Shown: positions 1 to 5,388, counted from the first letter of the stretch. The stretch: DNA of 5,388 nucleotides from Acidobacteriaceae bacterium (GCA_003156615.1 PMHI01000561.1:13152-18539); one strand, 5' to 3'. Numbers and translations: made by a program. Notes: generated by a model not told the origin, from the letters alone.

Positions 1-19
1 GCACTGCCGCGGACTCGAA

Positions 20-925
20 TCAATTCTTCGGAGGCGCAGGCGCCGGAGTGCCGCCACCTGTCAACTGCGTCAGACGATCCCTCTCCTTGCGCGCGGCGTC
101 CCCGGCAGCCGTGCCCTCTTTCGTCAAATCCACGGCCTGGTTGGCGTACTTCAGCGCCTCGGGATATTTGCTCTGCATATCCAACGCCACCGACAGCCGG
201 AAGACCGCGATCGGATCCACCTGCTGTGGAAACGCATCAATCGACTTCCTCAAATTTCCCTCCGCGTCCGAGTAGGCCTTTGCGTTGAAATCAATCGTCC
301 CCAGAATTGCATAGGCCTCGGAACGCAAAAACCCTTTGTAGGCGTTCAGTTGCTCCGGCGGATAGCCCCCACTCGGAACGTCCGTGTCCACAGTGATCAG
401 CGCGCGTTGAGCGTTTTTTCTGGCTTCCGCCAAGCGCTGATCCTTATCCAGGTCGGTGTCGCGAGTGCGCTCGGCCAGCACTTGCGCCACACCCAGCAGC
501 GCTTCCGGATCATCCGCGTCGAAGGTCAAGACTTTCTGCGCCATTTCCATCATCTTGTCGGCGCTATTGGCCTGCTGGTAGGCGTGCATGACTGACTTGT
601 AGAGCAAGGCTCGCAACTCGCTGTCCGGAAACTTCGTGGCGAACTCGCCCGCCGCTTTCTCCTGTGCCGCCGGATCGGTCAGGGCCGTAGCCGCCTTGTA
701 CGCGGTAAACTCATCTTGCGTCTTGGCCTGTGGGGGACGCTTTCCTGCCGGCGCCGCCGCCTGTCCCGCTGTTTGTGCGGACCCCTGTCCTGCTGTTTGT
801 CCGGACCCCTGCCCGGCCGGCGCGTTCTGCGCCGCAGGCTTGTCATTGCTCTGCCCAAAAGCGTTGTGCGCCAATCCCCACGCCGATATCCCCAGCATCG
901 CGATAATAATCGCCGCTCGCTTCAT
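20..925 (-). CDS. Exported TPR-repeat protein, unknown specific function
   Basis: Predicted periplasmic protein of 301 residues, probably a protein-protein interaction scaffold; no catalytic motif is seen. Residues 1-24 form a signal peptide: Lys2-Arg3, a hydrophobic core, then AFG before Gln25. Residues 26-66 are a Gly/Gln/Ala/Pro-rich linker with an 8-residue repeat (GQGSGQTA, GQGSAQTA). From about 70 to 285 the protein is helical with TPR-like pairs; clearest are residues 105-150 (LLYKSVMHAYQQAN, then DDPEALLGVAQVLAE) and 200-268 (AYAILGTIDFNAKAYSDAEG, then ALDMQSKYPEALKYANQAVDL). The tail is Gly/Pro-rich. The frame is open upstream to 982, but I chose the ATG at 925 because AAGGAG lies 5 nt before it and the signal peptide begins there. 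It lies 117 bp downstream of another exported TPR gene, probably in the same operon. TPR architecture is well supported; the precise role is unknown. Confidence 0.88.
   Translation of the reverse strand: MKRAAIIIAMLGISAWGLAHNAFGQSNDKPAAQNAPAGQGSGQTAGQGSAQTAGQAAAPAGKRPPQAKTQDEFTAYKAATALTDPAAQEKAAGEFATKFPDSELRALLYKSVMHAYQQANSADKMMEMAQKVLTFDADDPEALLGVAQVLAERTRDTDLDKDQRLAEARKNAQRALITVDTDVPSGGYPPEQLNAYKGFLRSEAYAILGTIDFNAKAYSDAEGNLRKSIDAFPQQVDPIAVFRLSVALDMQSKYPEALKYANQAVDLTKEGTAAGDAARKERDRLTQLTGGGTPAPAPPKN
761..818 (-). repeat. 24-bp tandem repeat inside a linker-coding region
   Basis: Two near-identical 24-bp units (761-784 and 785-808, differing at two positions) are followed by a partial third (809-818). 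The 24-bp length keeps frame and adds 8 residues of Gly/Gln/Ala/Ser/Thr linker per copy in the TPR protein. Copy number probably varies between strains without harming the protein; that part is inference. Confidence 0.75.
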
Positions 926-930
926 GCTTT

Positions 931-936
931 CTCCTT
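931..936 (-). promoter_or_regulatory. Ribosome binding site of the small TPR gene
   Basis: On the minus strand this reads AAGGAG and sits 5 nt upstream of the ATG at 925. It settles the start codon, excluding the 19-residue upstream extension that the open frame would allow; that extension would place a polar stretch in front of the signal peptide. Confidence 0.8.
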
Positions 937-1000
937 GGTATGTGCCGTCAGATTCAAGCTTGCACGATTCCAACTTCCCCAACCGCGATCCGCCGTACCC

Positions 1001-1027
1001 ATTGTAACCACACTTCGAATTGTAACC
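1001..1027 (-). repeat. Pair of 9-bp direct repeats upstream of the small TPR gene
   Basis: GGTTACAAT (minus-strand reading) occurs at 1019-1027 and 1001-1009, with starts 18 bp apart, in the 117-bp gap between the two TPR genes. Each copy contains TACAAT, one base from the sigma70 -10 consensus, but I see no good -35 hexamer 17 bp upstream. It could be a pair of -10-like elements, an operator for a regulator, or chance. Confidence 0.35.
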
Positions 1028-1042
1028 GCGAGGTCCATCCCG

Positions 1043-2854
1043 CTACTGCGGCTGCGGCTTCGCCGGAGGCTCATACGCCTGTTCCAACCCTCGCTCCGCC
1101 GCCGCCTTGATCTCCGGTAATTTTCCGCCTGTGTCCAGTGCGGCCCGGTACTCCTGTAGCGCCGCCTCGCGTTCCTCTTTCATATCCAGAATCCTGCCCA
1201 AATAGACATGCGACCATCCCAGCACCGTCGGATCTTTCGTGGCTTCAATCGCCTTCCGGAAACTATCCTGCGCCCCGTCCCGGTTCTTGCTGGCCACAGC
1301 CACTTCCGCCAGGATGAACAGCGCCCGGCCCTGGTCCCCGATCTTTTTGTCCAACGCCTCCTGCGCCAGTTCTTGCGCCCCTTTAAGATCGCCTGCGGCC
1401 AGCCGCTTCTCCGCCGTAACCAGGATCCGTCGCTCCTCCGGACGCGACAACCGCACCAATTCCGGGGCCGTAGCGCTGGCAAACTGAACCTCAGCCGCCG
1501 CTTTCTCTTCCTTCTTTATGTCCACATTGTCGAGAAAGTCGCCGTAAACTCCCCGAATGCCCACCGGATCTTTTTCAAACGCGAGCACCTCGTTGTAAAA
1601 CGTTCGCGTCAGAATGTAGCCCTGCTTCACCGCGTCATCCACCGCCTGTGTCCGCATCGCCTCTTCCACCGTCTGTTTGCTCCCCGCGGTGCGGATCTCG
1701 ATGGCCCGCACCAGGCATTCAGTCACCAGCAGCGAGATGTCAGTCTTGAAAGCCTCCTCGAGCGGGGCGCGCTTTACCGATTGCAGCAGCGGTTCCAGCC
1801 GCTTGACGGAGCTGTAGTGCTTCTCCGCCAGCGGATCGAACTCGTAGTGCAGAAACGTGTGCCGGATCTGGTCCATCTTCAACGCCGACCGCGGCGTCTC
1901 TCCCGACGGCGTGTTCGGAGCAGGAAAAACAATCACGTAGTAATCCGAGCCGTAATTCCGCGCGTCTGTCTCATTCGGCGAGCCCATGAAGTCCAGATAA
2001 ATTGTGAACCGCCGTCCCAGGTATTGCGACGACGAAGGCTGCTTCAGGTAGATCTCGGTATCGAACACCATCTTGGCTAGCGGTTCATGATACCGCCTCA
2101 TCGCCGCCGAGTAATCGTTGCGGTGATGCATCCAGATTGAGTGCAATCCTACTTTCTCGTAGAAGCGTTCCAGCAGGGATCCGAAACCCGTAATCAACAC
2201 CGCATCCGGAGGCAGATCATCCTCCTTCACCCGTGGCGCAAAATGCGGCGGACCGTCCATGAAAAGCGCCAGCGAGATATATTGCGACAAGTTACGATTC
2301 GCATCCCTCGACGCCACGTGGTTCTGGGCAAAGTCGCACAGCGCGGTGCGGGCGGCCTCGGCATCCTCCGACTCCCGCAAATTCCTCTGCATCTCGGCTC
2401 GCACGTTGCTCCGGATTGCATCCGAGATGGTCAAGTCCTGATCGTAGCCACAGGCATTCAGTGCCGTAAGCACAGCAAAAATCGTCTCGCTGCTGTCCAG
2501 CGTGATCGCCGATTGGTTCTGCGGGAATTGTCTCTCCGGAGCCTGTTTCTCCGGAGCCTTGATCGCCGGAACCGTCTCCTTGGGCACGTCGGTCTTCGGA
2601 GGCTGATCCTCCAGAGTCTGGTCCTTAGAGGAGGACTGGCCCTGCGAAGACGACGGGCTCTGTGGAGGCTGATCCTGCCCAGGCTGATTCTGTGGAGCCC
2701 GATTCTGCGGAGCCGGGGTCGGCGGAACCGGGTCCTGCCCCAGACAAAACACCGCCAGCAGCCCCAACAGGGGCGCAAACAAAAAACCTCGCAATCGTCG
2801 CCTCAGGAAACCCTCCACGGGATTGGCAGTCCGCCAAGCGGAGAACACTCTCAA
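1043..2854 (-). CDS. Exported protein with degenerate zincin-like region and C-terminal TPRs
   Basis: Longest frame is 603 residues, starting at a TTG; the frame has no ATG near its head. Residues about 17-39 form a signal peptide (RRRLR, then a hydrophobic core ending CLG before Gln40). Residues 41-115 are a Pro/Gln/Ser/Lys-rich linker. Residues 118-440 are a folded region with the pattern RHTFLHYEFDP at 331-341 and TECLVRAIE at 378-386. These sit where a gluzincin peptidase would have HExxH and its third-ligand Glu; here the catalytic Glu is Thr333. From memory the layout recalls DUF4932-type domains, which I could not verify. Residues 474-576 hold about three TPR units. The predicted promoter overlaps the TTG at 2854, so the true start is probably GTG 2818 or TTG 2794 (TGAGG 6 nt upstream); the given end is the outer limit. 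Gene and secretion are secure; function is unknown. Confidence 0.85.
   Translation of the reverse strand: MRVFSAWRTANPVEGFLRRRLRGFLFAPLLGLLAVFCLGQDPVPPTPAPQNRAPQNQPGQDQPPQSPSSSQGQSSSKDQTLEDQPPKTDVPKETVPAIKAPEKQAPERQFPQNQSAITLDSSETIFAVLTALNACGYDQDLTISDAIRSNVRAEMQRNLRESEDAEAARTALCDFAQNHVASRDANRNLSQYISLALFMDGPPHFAPRVKEDDLPPDAVLITGFGSLLERFYEKVGLHSIWMHHRNDYSAAMRRYHEPLAKMVFDTEIYLKQPSSSQYLGRRFTIYLDFMGSPNETDARNYGSDYYVIVFPAPNTPSGETPRSALKMDQIRHTFLHYEFDPLAEKHYSSVKRLEPLLQSVKRAPLEEAFKTDISLLVTECLVRAIEIRTAGSKQTVEEAMRTQAVDDAVKQGYILTRTFYNEVLAFEKDPVGIRGVYGDFLDNVDIKKEEKAAAEVQFASATAPELVRLSRPEERRILVTAEKRLAAGDLKGAQELAQEALDKKIGDQGRALFILAEVAVASKNRDGAQDSFRKAIEATKDPTVLGWSHVYLGRILDMKEEREAALQEYRAALDTGGKLPEIKAAAERGLEQAYEPPAKPQPQ
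2668..2727 (-). repeat. Degenerate 15-bp repeats coding a Pro/Gln linker
   Basis: About four imperfect 15-bp units (plus-strand examples: GGCTGATCCTGCCCA and GGCTGATTCTGTGGA) encode the Pro/Gln/Asn-rich segment just after the signal peptide of the large exported protein. Looser copies continue toward about 2530. The period is a multiple of three, so gain or loss of a unit keeps frame. Boundaries are approximate. It probably serves as a flexible spacer between the membrane and the folded domain. Confidence 0.5.
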
Positions 2855-2882
2855 GTGTAAGGAATGCGGCCCAGAGGGTCAA
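2854..2882 (-). promoter_or_regulatory. Predicted sigma70-type promoter of the two-gene TPR operon
   Basis: On the minus strand, TTGACC (2882-2877, 5 of 6 matches to the -35 consensus) is separated by exactly 17 nt from TACACT (2859-2854, 4 of 6 matches to the -10). Transcription would start near 2847. The last T of the -10 is the first base of the TTG that opens the longest reading frame, so that TTG would not be in the mRNA. Pattern match only; no start-site data. Confidence 0.5.
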
Positions 2883-3117
2883 ACCGGGGCGAGGGTAGTG
2901 GGGGTCGTGCATAGGGTCGGCAAAAGTGCATCCCCACCCACAAAACACGAACCGATTTTGACTTTGACTCGCCCCGGCCCGCGCGCGGCTCGGGATGCGT
3001 TGGGAAGGTCGGCAAGTCGGCACATTAATGGCGTGCTCGACGTTGCCCGTGAAACGGCGCGCCCCACAATCAGGCGCGCAGGCAACTCCGTCGGGGCTGC
3101 GTATCATCCCTCCCATC

Positions 3118-3228
3118 GTGTTCGCCAGAGTTTGTCCTCTAGTCCTGTTGCTCATAAGCGGAACTGCCGCCCAGCAGGACTCTGATCTGCGTGTTCAATC
3201 GAATCTTGTAAACCCTGGGTGCCGGTAA
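3118..3228 (+). pseudogene. Remnant of a secreted protein gene, possibly VWFA-related
   Basis: Read from the GTG at 3118, the frame gives 36 residues and stops at TAA 3226-3228. The first 20 look like a real signal peptide: Arg4, a core CPLVLLLISG, then TAAQ before Gln-Asp-Ser-Asp. The next residues, LRVQSNLVN, match the start I remember for acidobacterial VWFA-related proteins (TIGR03436 type), where the strand usually continues as a V-x-V segment. Here the frame instead runs into Pro-Gly-Cys-Arg and a stop. Skipping five bases (3214-3218) would continue NLVN with VPV, as a frameshift in a once longer gene would produce. There is no ribosome binding site before the GTG. It could be a short secreted peptide gene, but decay is more likely. 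The family assignment rests on few residues. Confidence 0.4.
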
Positions 3229-3374
3229 ATCTAGTTCAAGCTTTCATCGACCAGGAATTCACTAGGATAGCCCGTGACCAAAGCTCAATCCCTCGAAGGC
3301 TTCGATAATCGGCCCGAGAAGCTGACCTGCTGCGACAGAGTGCGGCAGACGCACTCAAACTCGCGCAATACTAA
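3216..3374 (+). pseudogene. Decayed reading frame ending at 3374, origin unclear
   Basis: A single frame from 3216 reads WVPVNLVQAFIDQEF, then TRIARDQSSI, a stop TAA at 3306-3308, and then SAREADLLRQSAADALKLAQY with a final TAA at 3372-3374. The last 21 residues have the Ala/Leu/Arg-rich helical composition of a real protein C-terminus, and only one stop interrupts the frame over 52 codons. It may be the tail of the gene whose signal peptide lies at 3118, with most of the interior lost, or of another gene such as a helical-repeat protein. No start codon or ribosome binding site serves it. Low confidence: a chance frame this long is quite possible. Confidence 0.22.
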
Positions 3375-3435
3375 CTAGAATGGAAGAAGGTCACTAGACG
3401 TGTGTGGGAGCTTCGTATCCCGATAAGTGCCTAGT

Positions 3436-3441
3436 GAGGTG
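3436..3441 (+). promoter_or_regulatory. Ribosome binding site of the OCD-family gene
   Basis: GAGGTG lies 7 nt upstream of the GTG at 3449. It is the best Shine-Dalgarno match near the head of this gene and favours GTG 3449 over the first ATG at 3515, whose upstream sequence has only an AGG too close to the start. Confidence 0.55.
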
Positions 3442-3448
3442 TCTTCCA

Positions 3449-4453
3449 GTGAGTGCAGCCCAGAAGCAACCGGTAAAGGCCGCCTTCGAAATCAAAAAGG
3501 GCACTCGGCAGGTTATGACTCTCAGCGAGATGGAAGTGGAGAAGTATCTCAACCTGCAGGAGCTTTTGGACGGACTCGAAGACGGATTTCGCGGACTGGA
3601 GTTAGGAGAAGTTCAGTCTCCGCCTCGAACCCAACTGTCGGTTGCTGGCAAGGGTTTCTCGCTAGCTATGCCGGCCTGGCGTCAGGGCATGCAAATGACA
3701 GTCAAGATTGTGAACGTTTTCGACGCCAATCTGGACGTCGATCTGCCCAACCATTTAGCCCTGATTAACCTTTTCGATCCCAACACTGGCGCCACCTCCT
3801 GCATTATGGATGGCACCTATATTTCGGGCATCCGGACTGCTGCCTGTGCGGTTCTTTCAGCCCGCATGCTGAGCCGGAGCGAATCGCGGATCGCTACGGT
3901 GATCGGGGCAGGCGTGCAAGGGAGTGAGCATCTGCGACTGCTCCCGTTGATTCGGGATTTCGAACGGATCAATATCTGCTCGTTACGCTTCGAAGACGCT
4001 CAGAAGCTTGCGGATCGGACCAAAATCGCGCATGCAACTGCCAACGTGGAAGCGGCTGTGCGTGAGTCGGATGTCGTGTGTCTGGCGACTCATTCTCCCG
4101 CGCCTGTGATCAGGCCCGACTGGGTAAAGCGGGGTACCCATGTGTCTTCCGTAGGCTATTGTCCTCCAAATGGCGAACTCCCGAATGATCTAGCCAGAGA
4201 GCATCGGCTCTTTGTCGAAACGCTGGACGCTTTTCAGCCGACTCCGGTCGGTTGCGGAGAACTTGCGGGCCTGAATGCCTCCGTGGGAACGACTCTCGGA
4301 GCAGTGGCTCTGGGTCGCAAGGCAGGCCGCTTAAGCGATGTCGAGGTCACCGTGTATAAGGCTATGGGCGTCGCCATGGAAGATATGGTCGCTGCCAATC
4401 TCGCTTATGAGAGGGCCAAGCGCGAAGGTGGCGGAGGCATGATGGCCTGGTGA
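3449..4453 (+). CDS. Ornithine cyclodeaminase/mu-crystallin family protein
   Basis: Cytoplasmic NAD(P)H-dependent enzyme of 334 residues in the OCD_Mu_crystall family (COG2423), whose members deaminate or reduce amino acids and cyclic imines. Family marks, numbered from GTG 3449: PPRT with Arg60, the MTVKIVN strand with Lys86, ISGIRTAA with Arg129, a Rossmann glycine motif GAGVQG at 153-158, and the C-terminal YKAMGVAMEDMVAA at 303-316. The substrate loop at 235-244 reads VGYCPPNGEL, where ornithine cyclodeaminase has VGGDCPGKTEL; the catalytic Asp is absent and the loop is one residue shorter. It is therefore probably not an ornithine cyclodeaminase; an imine reductase or amino acid dehydrogenase activity is more likely. 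The start is uncertain: GTG 3449 has a good ribosome binding site, ATG 3515 would give 312 residues, and the frame is open to GTG 3404. It stands alone, divergent from the TPR operon and convergent with the OmpA-like gene. Confidence 0.9.
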   Translation: MSAAQKQPVKAAFEIKKGTRQVMTLSEMEVEKYLNLQELLDGLEDGFRGLELGEVQSPPRTQLSVAGKGFSLAMPAWRQGMQMTVKIVNVFDANLDVDLPNHLALINLFDPNTGATSCIMDGTYISGIRTAACAVLSARMLSRSESRIATVIGAGVQGSEHLRLLPLIRDFERINICSLRFEDAQKLADRTKIAHATANVEAAVRESDVVCLATHSPAPVIRPDWVKRGTHVSSVGYCPPNGELPNDLAREHRLFVETLDAFQPTPVGCGELAGLNASVGTTLGAVALGRKAGRLSDVEVTVYKAMGVAMEDMVAANLAYERAKREGGGGMMAW

Positions 4454-4493
4454 TTGCTCCGCACCTCTCTGCGCTTTCTGAAGAATGGGTCGC

Positions 4494-4515
4494 AGGTCTG
4501 CGCGGGGTCAGACCT
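4494..4515 (+). terminator. Small hairpin between convergent genes, possible terminator
   Basis: AGGTCTG (4494-4500) and CAGACCT (4509-4515) form a perfect 7-bp stem with an 8-nt loop, 40 bp after the oxidoreductase stop codon. AATTTCC follows, a poor U-tract, so as an intrinsic terminator it is weak. A second imperfect hairpin, GTTAT/ATAAC (4543-4547 and 4555-4559), lies further along. The position between convergent genes favours a termination role. The rest of the 158-bp gap (4454-4611) shows nothing else that I can name. Confidence 0.35.
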
Positions 4516-4611
4516 AATTTCCTCAACTCAATGTCAAGTGTTGTTATATCGGAGATAACCGGCCAGGGACACGAATCCAAACAGCCCCGCAAATTTATGT
4601 CCACGAGGAAT

Positions 4612-5388
4612 TCACTGAGCCATCGCGAGATCGCACTTCAGCAGGCTGACTTCTACGCGGGTACCTTTCGCACCTTGGGCCACAGGAGCGTTGCCCATCC
4701 CAATCACGTAGATGCGGTAGGCCGGGATCTCATAATTCAAGACCAGGTAACGTAGCACCGAGTCCGCCATTTTCCGGGAGTTGGCGATCGCGGCCTGGCC
4801 CTGACCCGAAGAGAAGCCCTGTACCTCGACAATGTAACCGTGCTGATTCTTCAGCTGACCGGCCATATCGTTCAGCGCATCCTTGGCGTCCTTGCTCAAC
4901 ACGGTCTGGCCGGGACGAAAACGAATCTCGGTCTGCGACTCGGACTTGTATTGATCGATATTGCCGACCTTGGTCTCGTCCGCGGCGAGGCGGGTGACAA
5001 GAGCGGCCGACGTCTGCTGTGCCACCTGAGCCTTGTTGGCGGCGTCTGACGCATGCCCATCGGCTTGGTTGGCTTTGTCCGAAGCTAGCTGAATGCCATG
5101 CTGGGCACGGGCATCCACGTCCTTGATCATTTTGCTGTTCGTCGCGGTGATCTCATCGAGTTCGTTGACTCGGTCCCGGATGGGCTGAACATGATGCCGT
5201 ACGTACTCCTTGGTAGCAAACGGGTGAAAGATCAGCGCTCCCAAGCTGGGCTGATCGCCATCCCAGAAGTCCTGGTTGGAGCCAGGCTGCGACCCTACCC
5301 GGCCGGTGCCGGCAGGTGGGGCGCCTGAGTTTGAGCTGGTTTGCTGCCCGAATGCGGCAAGCGCAAGTCCTGCGGACAACAGCAGACT
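4612..5388 (-). CDS. Exported coiled-coil protein with OmpA-like C-terminal domain (5' end cut)
   Basis: Envelope protein; 258 codons are visible and the N-terminus lies beyond the window. The first visible residues, SLLLSAGLALAAFG, are the end of a signal peptide, with probable cleavage before Gln15. The TTG at 5379 lies inside that hydrophobic core and is not the start. Residues 16-45 are a Ser/Gly/Pro-rich linker. Residues about 60-150 are Ala/Asp/Lys-rich and probably a long alpha-helical coiled coil. Residues 151-250 follow the OmpA C-terminal pattern: IRFRPGQTVLSKDAKDAL, then VEVQGFSSG, NSRKMADSVLRYLV, YVIGMGNAPV and RVEVSLL. In peptidoglycan-binding members the motifs GxTD and LSxxRA supply an Asp and an Arg for diaminopimelate; here these positions are Ser194 and Met207. 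The fold is likely, but standard peptidoglycan anchoring is doubtful. It converges with the OCD-family gene. Confidence 0.85.
   Translation of the reverse strand, partial: SLLLSAGLALAAFGQQTSSNSGAPPAGTGRVGSQPGSNQDFWDGDQPSLGALIFHPFATKEYVRHHVQPIRDRVNELDEITATNSKMIKDVDARAQHGIQLASDKANQADGHASDAANKAQVAQQTSAALVTRLAADETKVGNIDQYKSESQTEIRFRPGQTVLSKDAKDALNDMAGQLKNQHGYIVEVQGFSSGQGQAAIANSRKMADSVLRYLVLNYEIPAYRIYVIGMGNAPVAQGAKGTRVEVSLLKCDLAMAQ

Larger units (their letters stand above)
2855..3448. other. Divergent intergenic region without an intact gene
   Basis: About 590 bp between divergently oriented genes. Its left end holds the predicted promoter of the minus-strand operon. From 2890 to 3117 I see only GC-rich sequence with no recognisable gene or RNA. 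From 3118 to 3374 there is apparent decayed coding sequence on the plus strand. At 3376-3381 TAGAAT is one base from a -10 consensus and could belong to the promoter of the oxidoreductase gene at 3449, but no convincing -35 accompanies it. The overlapping frames here, including a long minus-strand one (2625-3155), lack protein-like composition outside the remnant. Confidence 0.5.

Noticed and set aside
1208..2080. 290-codon plus-strand open frame opposite the large TPR gene
   Set aside because: It is an Arg/His/Leu-rich antisense shadow of a clear exported TPR protein, with no domain of its own.
2625..3155. Long minus-strand frame overlapping the head of the large TPR gene and the intergenic region
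   Set aside because: Its residues over the coding part are a Pro/Gly/Ser-rich frame-shift shadow of the 15-bp repeats, and the rest has no domain, signal peptide or ribosome binding site.
3449..4453. The OCD-family gene as a horizontally acquired island
   Set aside because: By eye its base composition falls within the wide range of its neighbours, and no mobility genes or attachment sites flank it.
4362..4604. 80-codon minus-strand frame in the convergent gap overlapping the end of the OCD-family gene
   Set aside because: Half of it is antisense to the oxidoreductase; no ribosome binding site or recognisable domain.
3253..4616. AGGAATTCACT found at 3253-3263 and 4606-4616, flanking the OCD-family gene like a target-site duplication
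   Set aside because: Several 11-bp matches are expected by chance in a window of this size; there are no terminal inverted repeats or transposase, and the second copy overlaps the stop codon of the OmpA-like gene.
5379..5388. TTG at 5379 as the start codon of the OmpA-like protein
   Set aside because: The frame stays open to the window end with Ser-Leu-Leu, and the TTG lies inside the signal peptide core with no positively charged region before it, so the gene continues past the window.

Overview
The window carries four protein genes and looks like ordinary chromosome from a member of the Acidobacteriota. That placement is an inference. It rests on a moderately high but uneven GC content, on exported proteins that pair TPR or coiled-coil domains with Pro/Gln/Ala-rich linkers, and on a short remnant that reads like the N-terminus of an acidobacterial VWFA-related secreted protein. 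I see no rRNA, tRNA, CRISPR array, transposase, insertion sequence or origin.

Left part, minus strand: a long gene (1043-2854) is followed after 117 bp by a shorter one (20-925). The first encodes an exported protein with a low-complexity linker, a middle region that resembles a degenerate zinc-peptidase fold, and C-terminal TPRs. The second encodes a small exported TPR protein with a strong ribosome binding site. No terminator is evident between them, so they are probably co-transcribed. A sigma70-like promoter (2854-2882) lies at the head of the pair and overlaps the farthest upstream possible start codon, so translation probably begins further in.

Middle, 2855-3448: a stretch of about 590 bp without an intact gene, between divergently oriented genes. 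It holds the promoter above, a secretion-signal remnant (3118-3228) and a further decayed-looking reading frame ending at 3374.

Right part: a plus-strand gene (3449-4453) encodes an ornithine cyclodeaminase/mu-crystallin family oxidoreductase that lacks the aspartate of true ornithine cyclodeaminases. It converges on a minus-strand gene (4612 to beyond 5388) for an exported coiled-coil protein with an OmpA-like C-terminal domain, cut by the window end. A small hairpin lies in the 158 bp between them.

Three of the four products are envelope or periplasmic proteins, probably used as scaffolds or for protein contacts. The cytoplasmic OCD-family enzyme has no visible functional link to them. I found no convincing undescribed multi-gene system. 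The points most worth checking are the loss of family-defining residues in three proteins, the shared Gln at the predicted mature N-terminus of all three exported proteins, and the decayed gene material in the middle.
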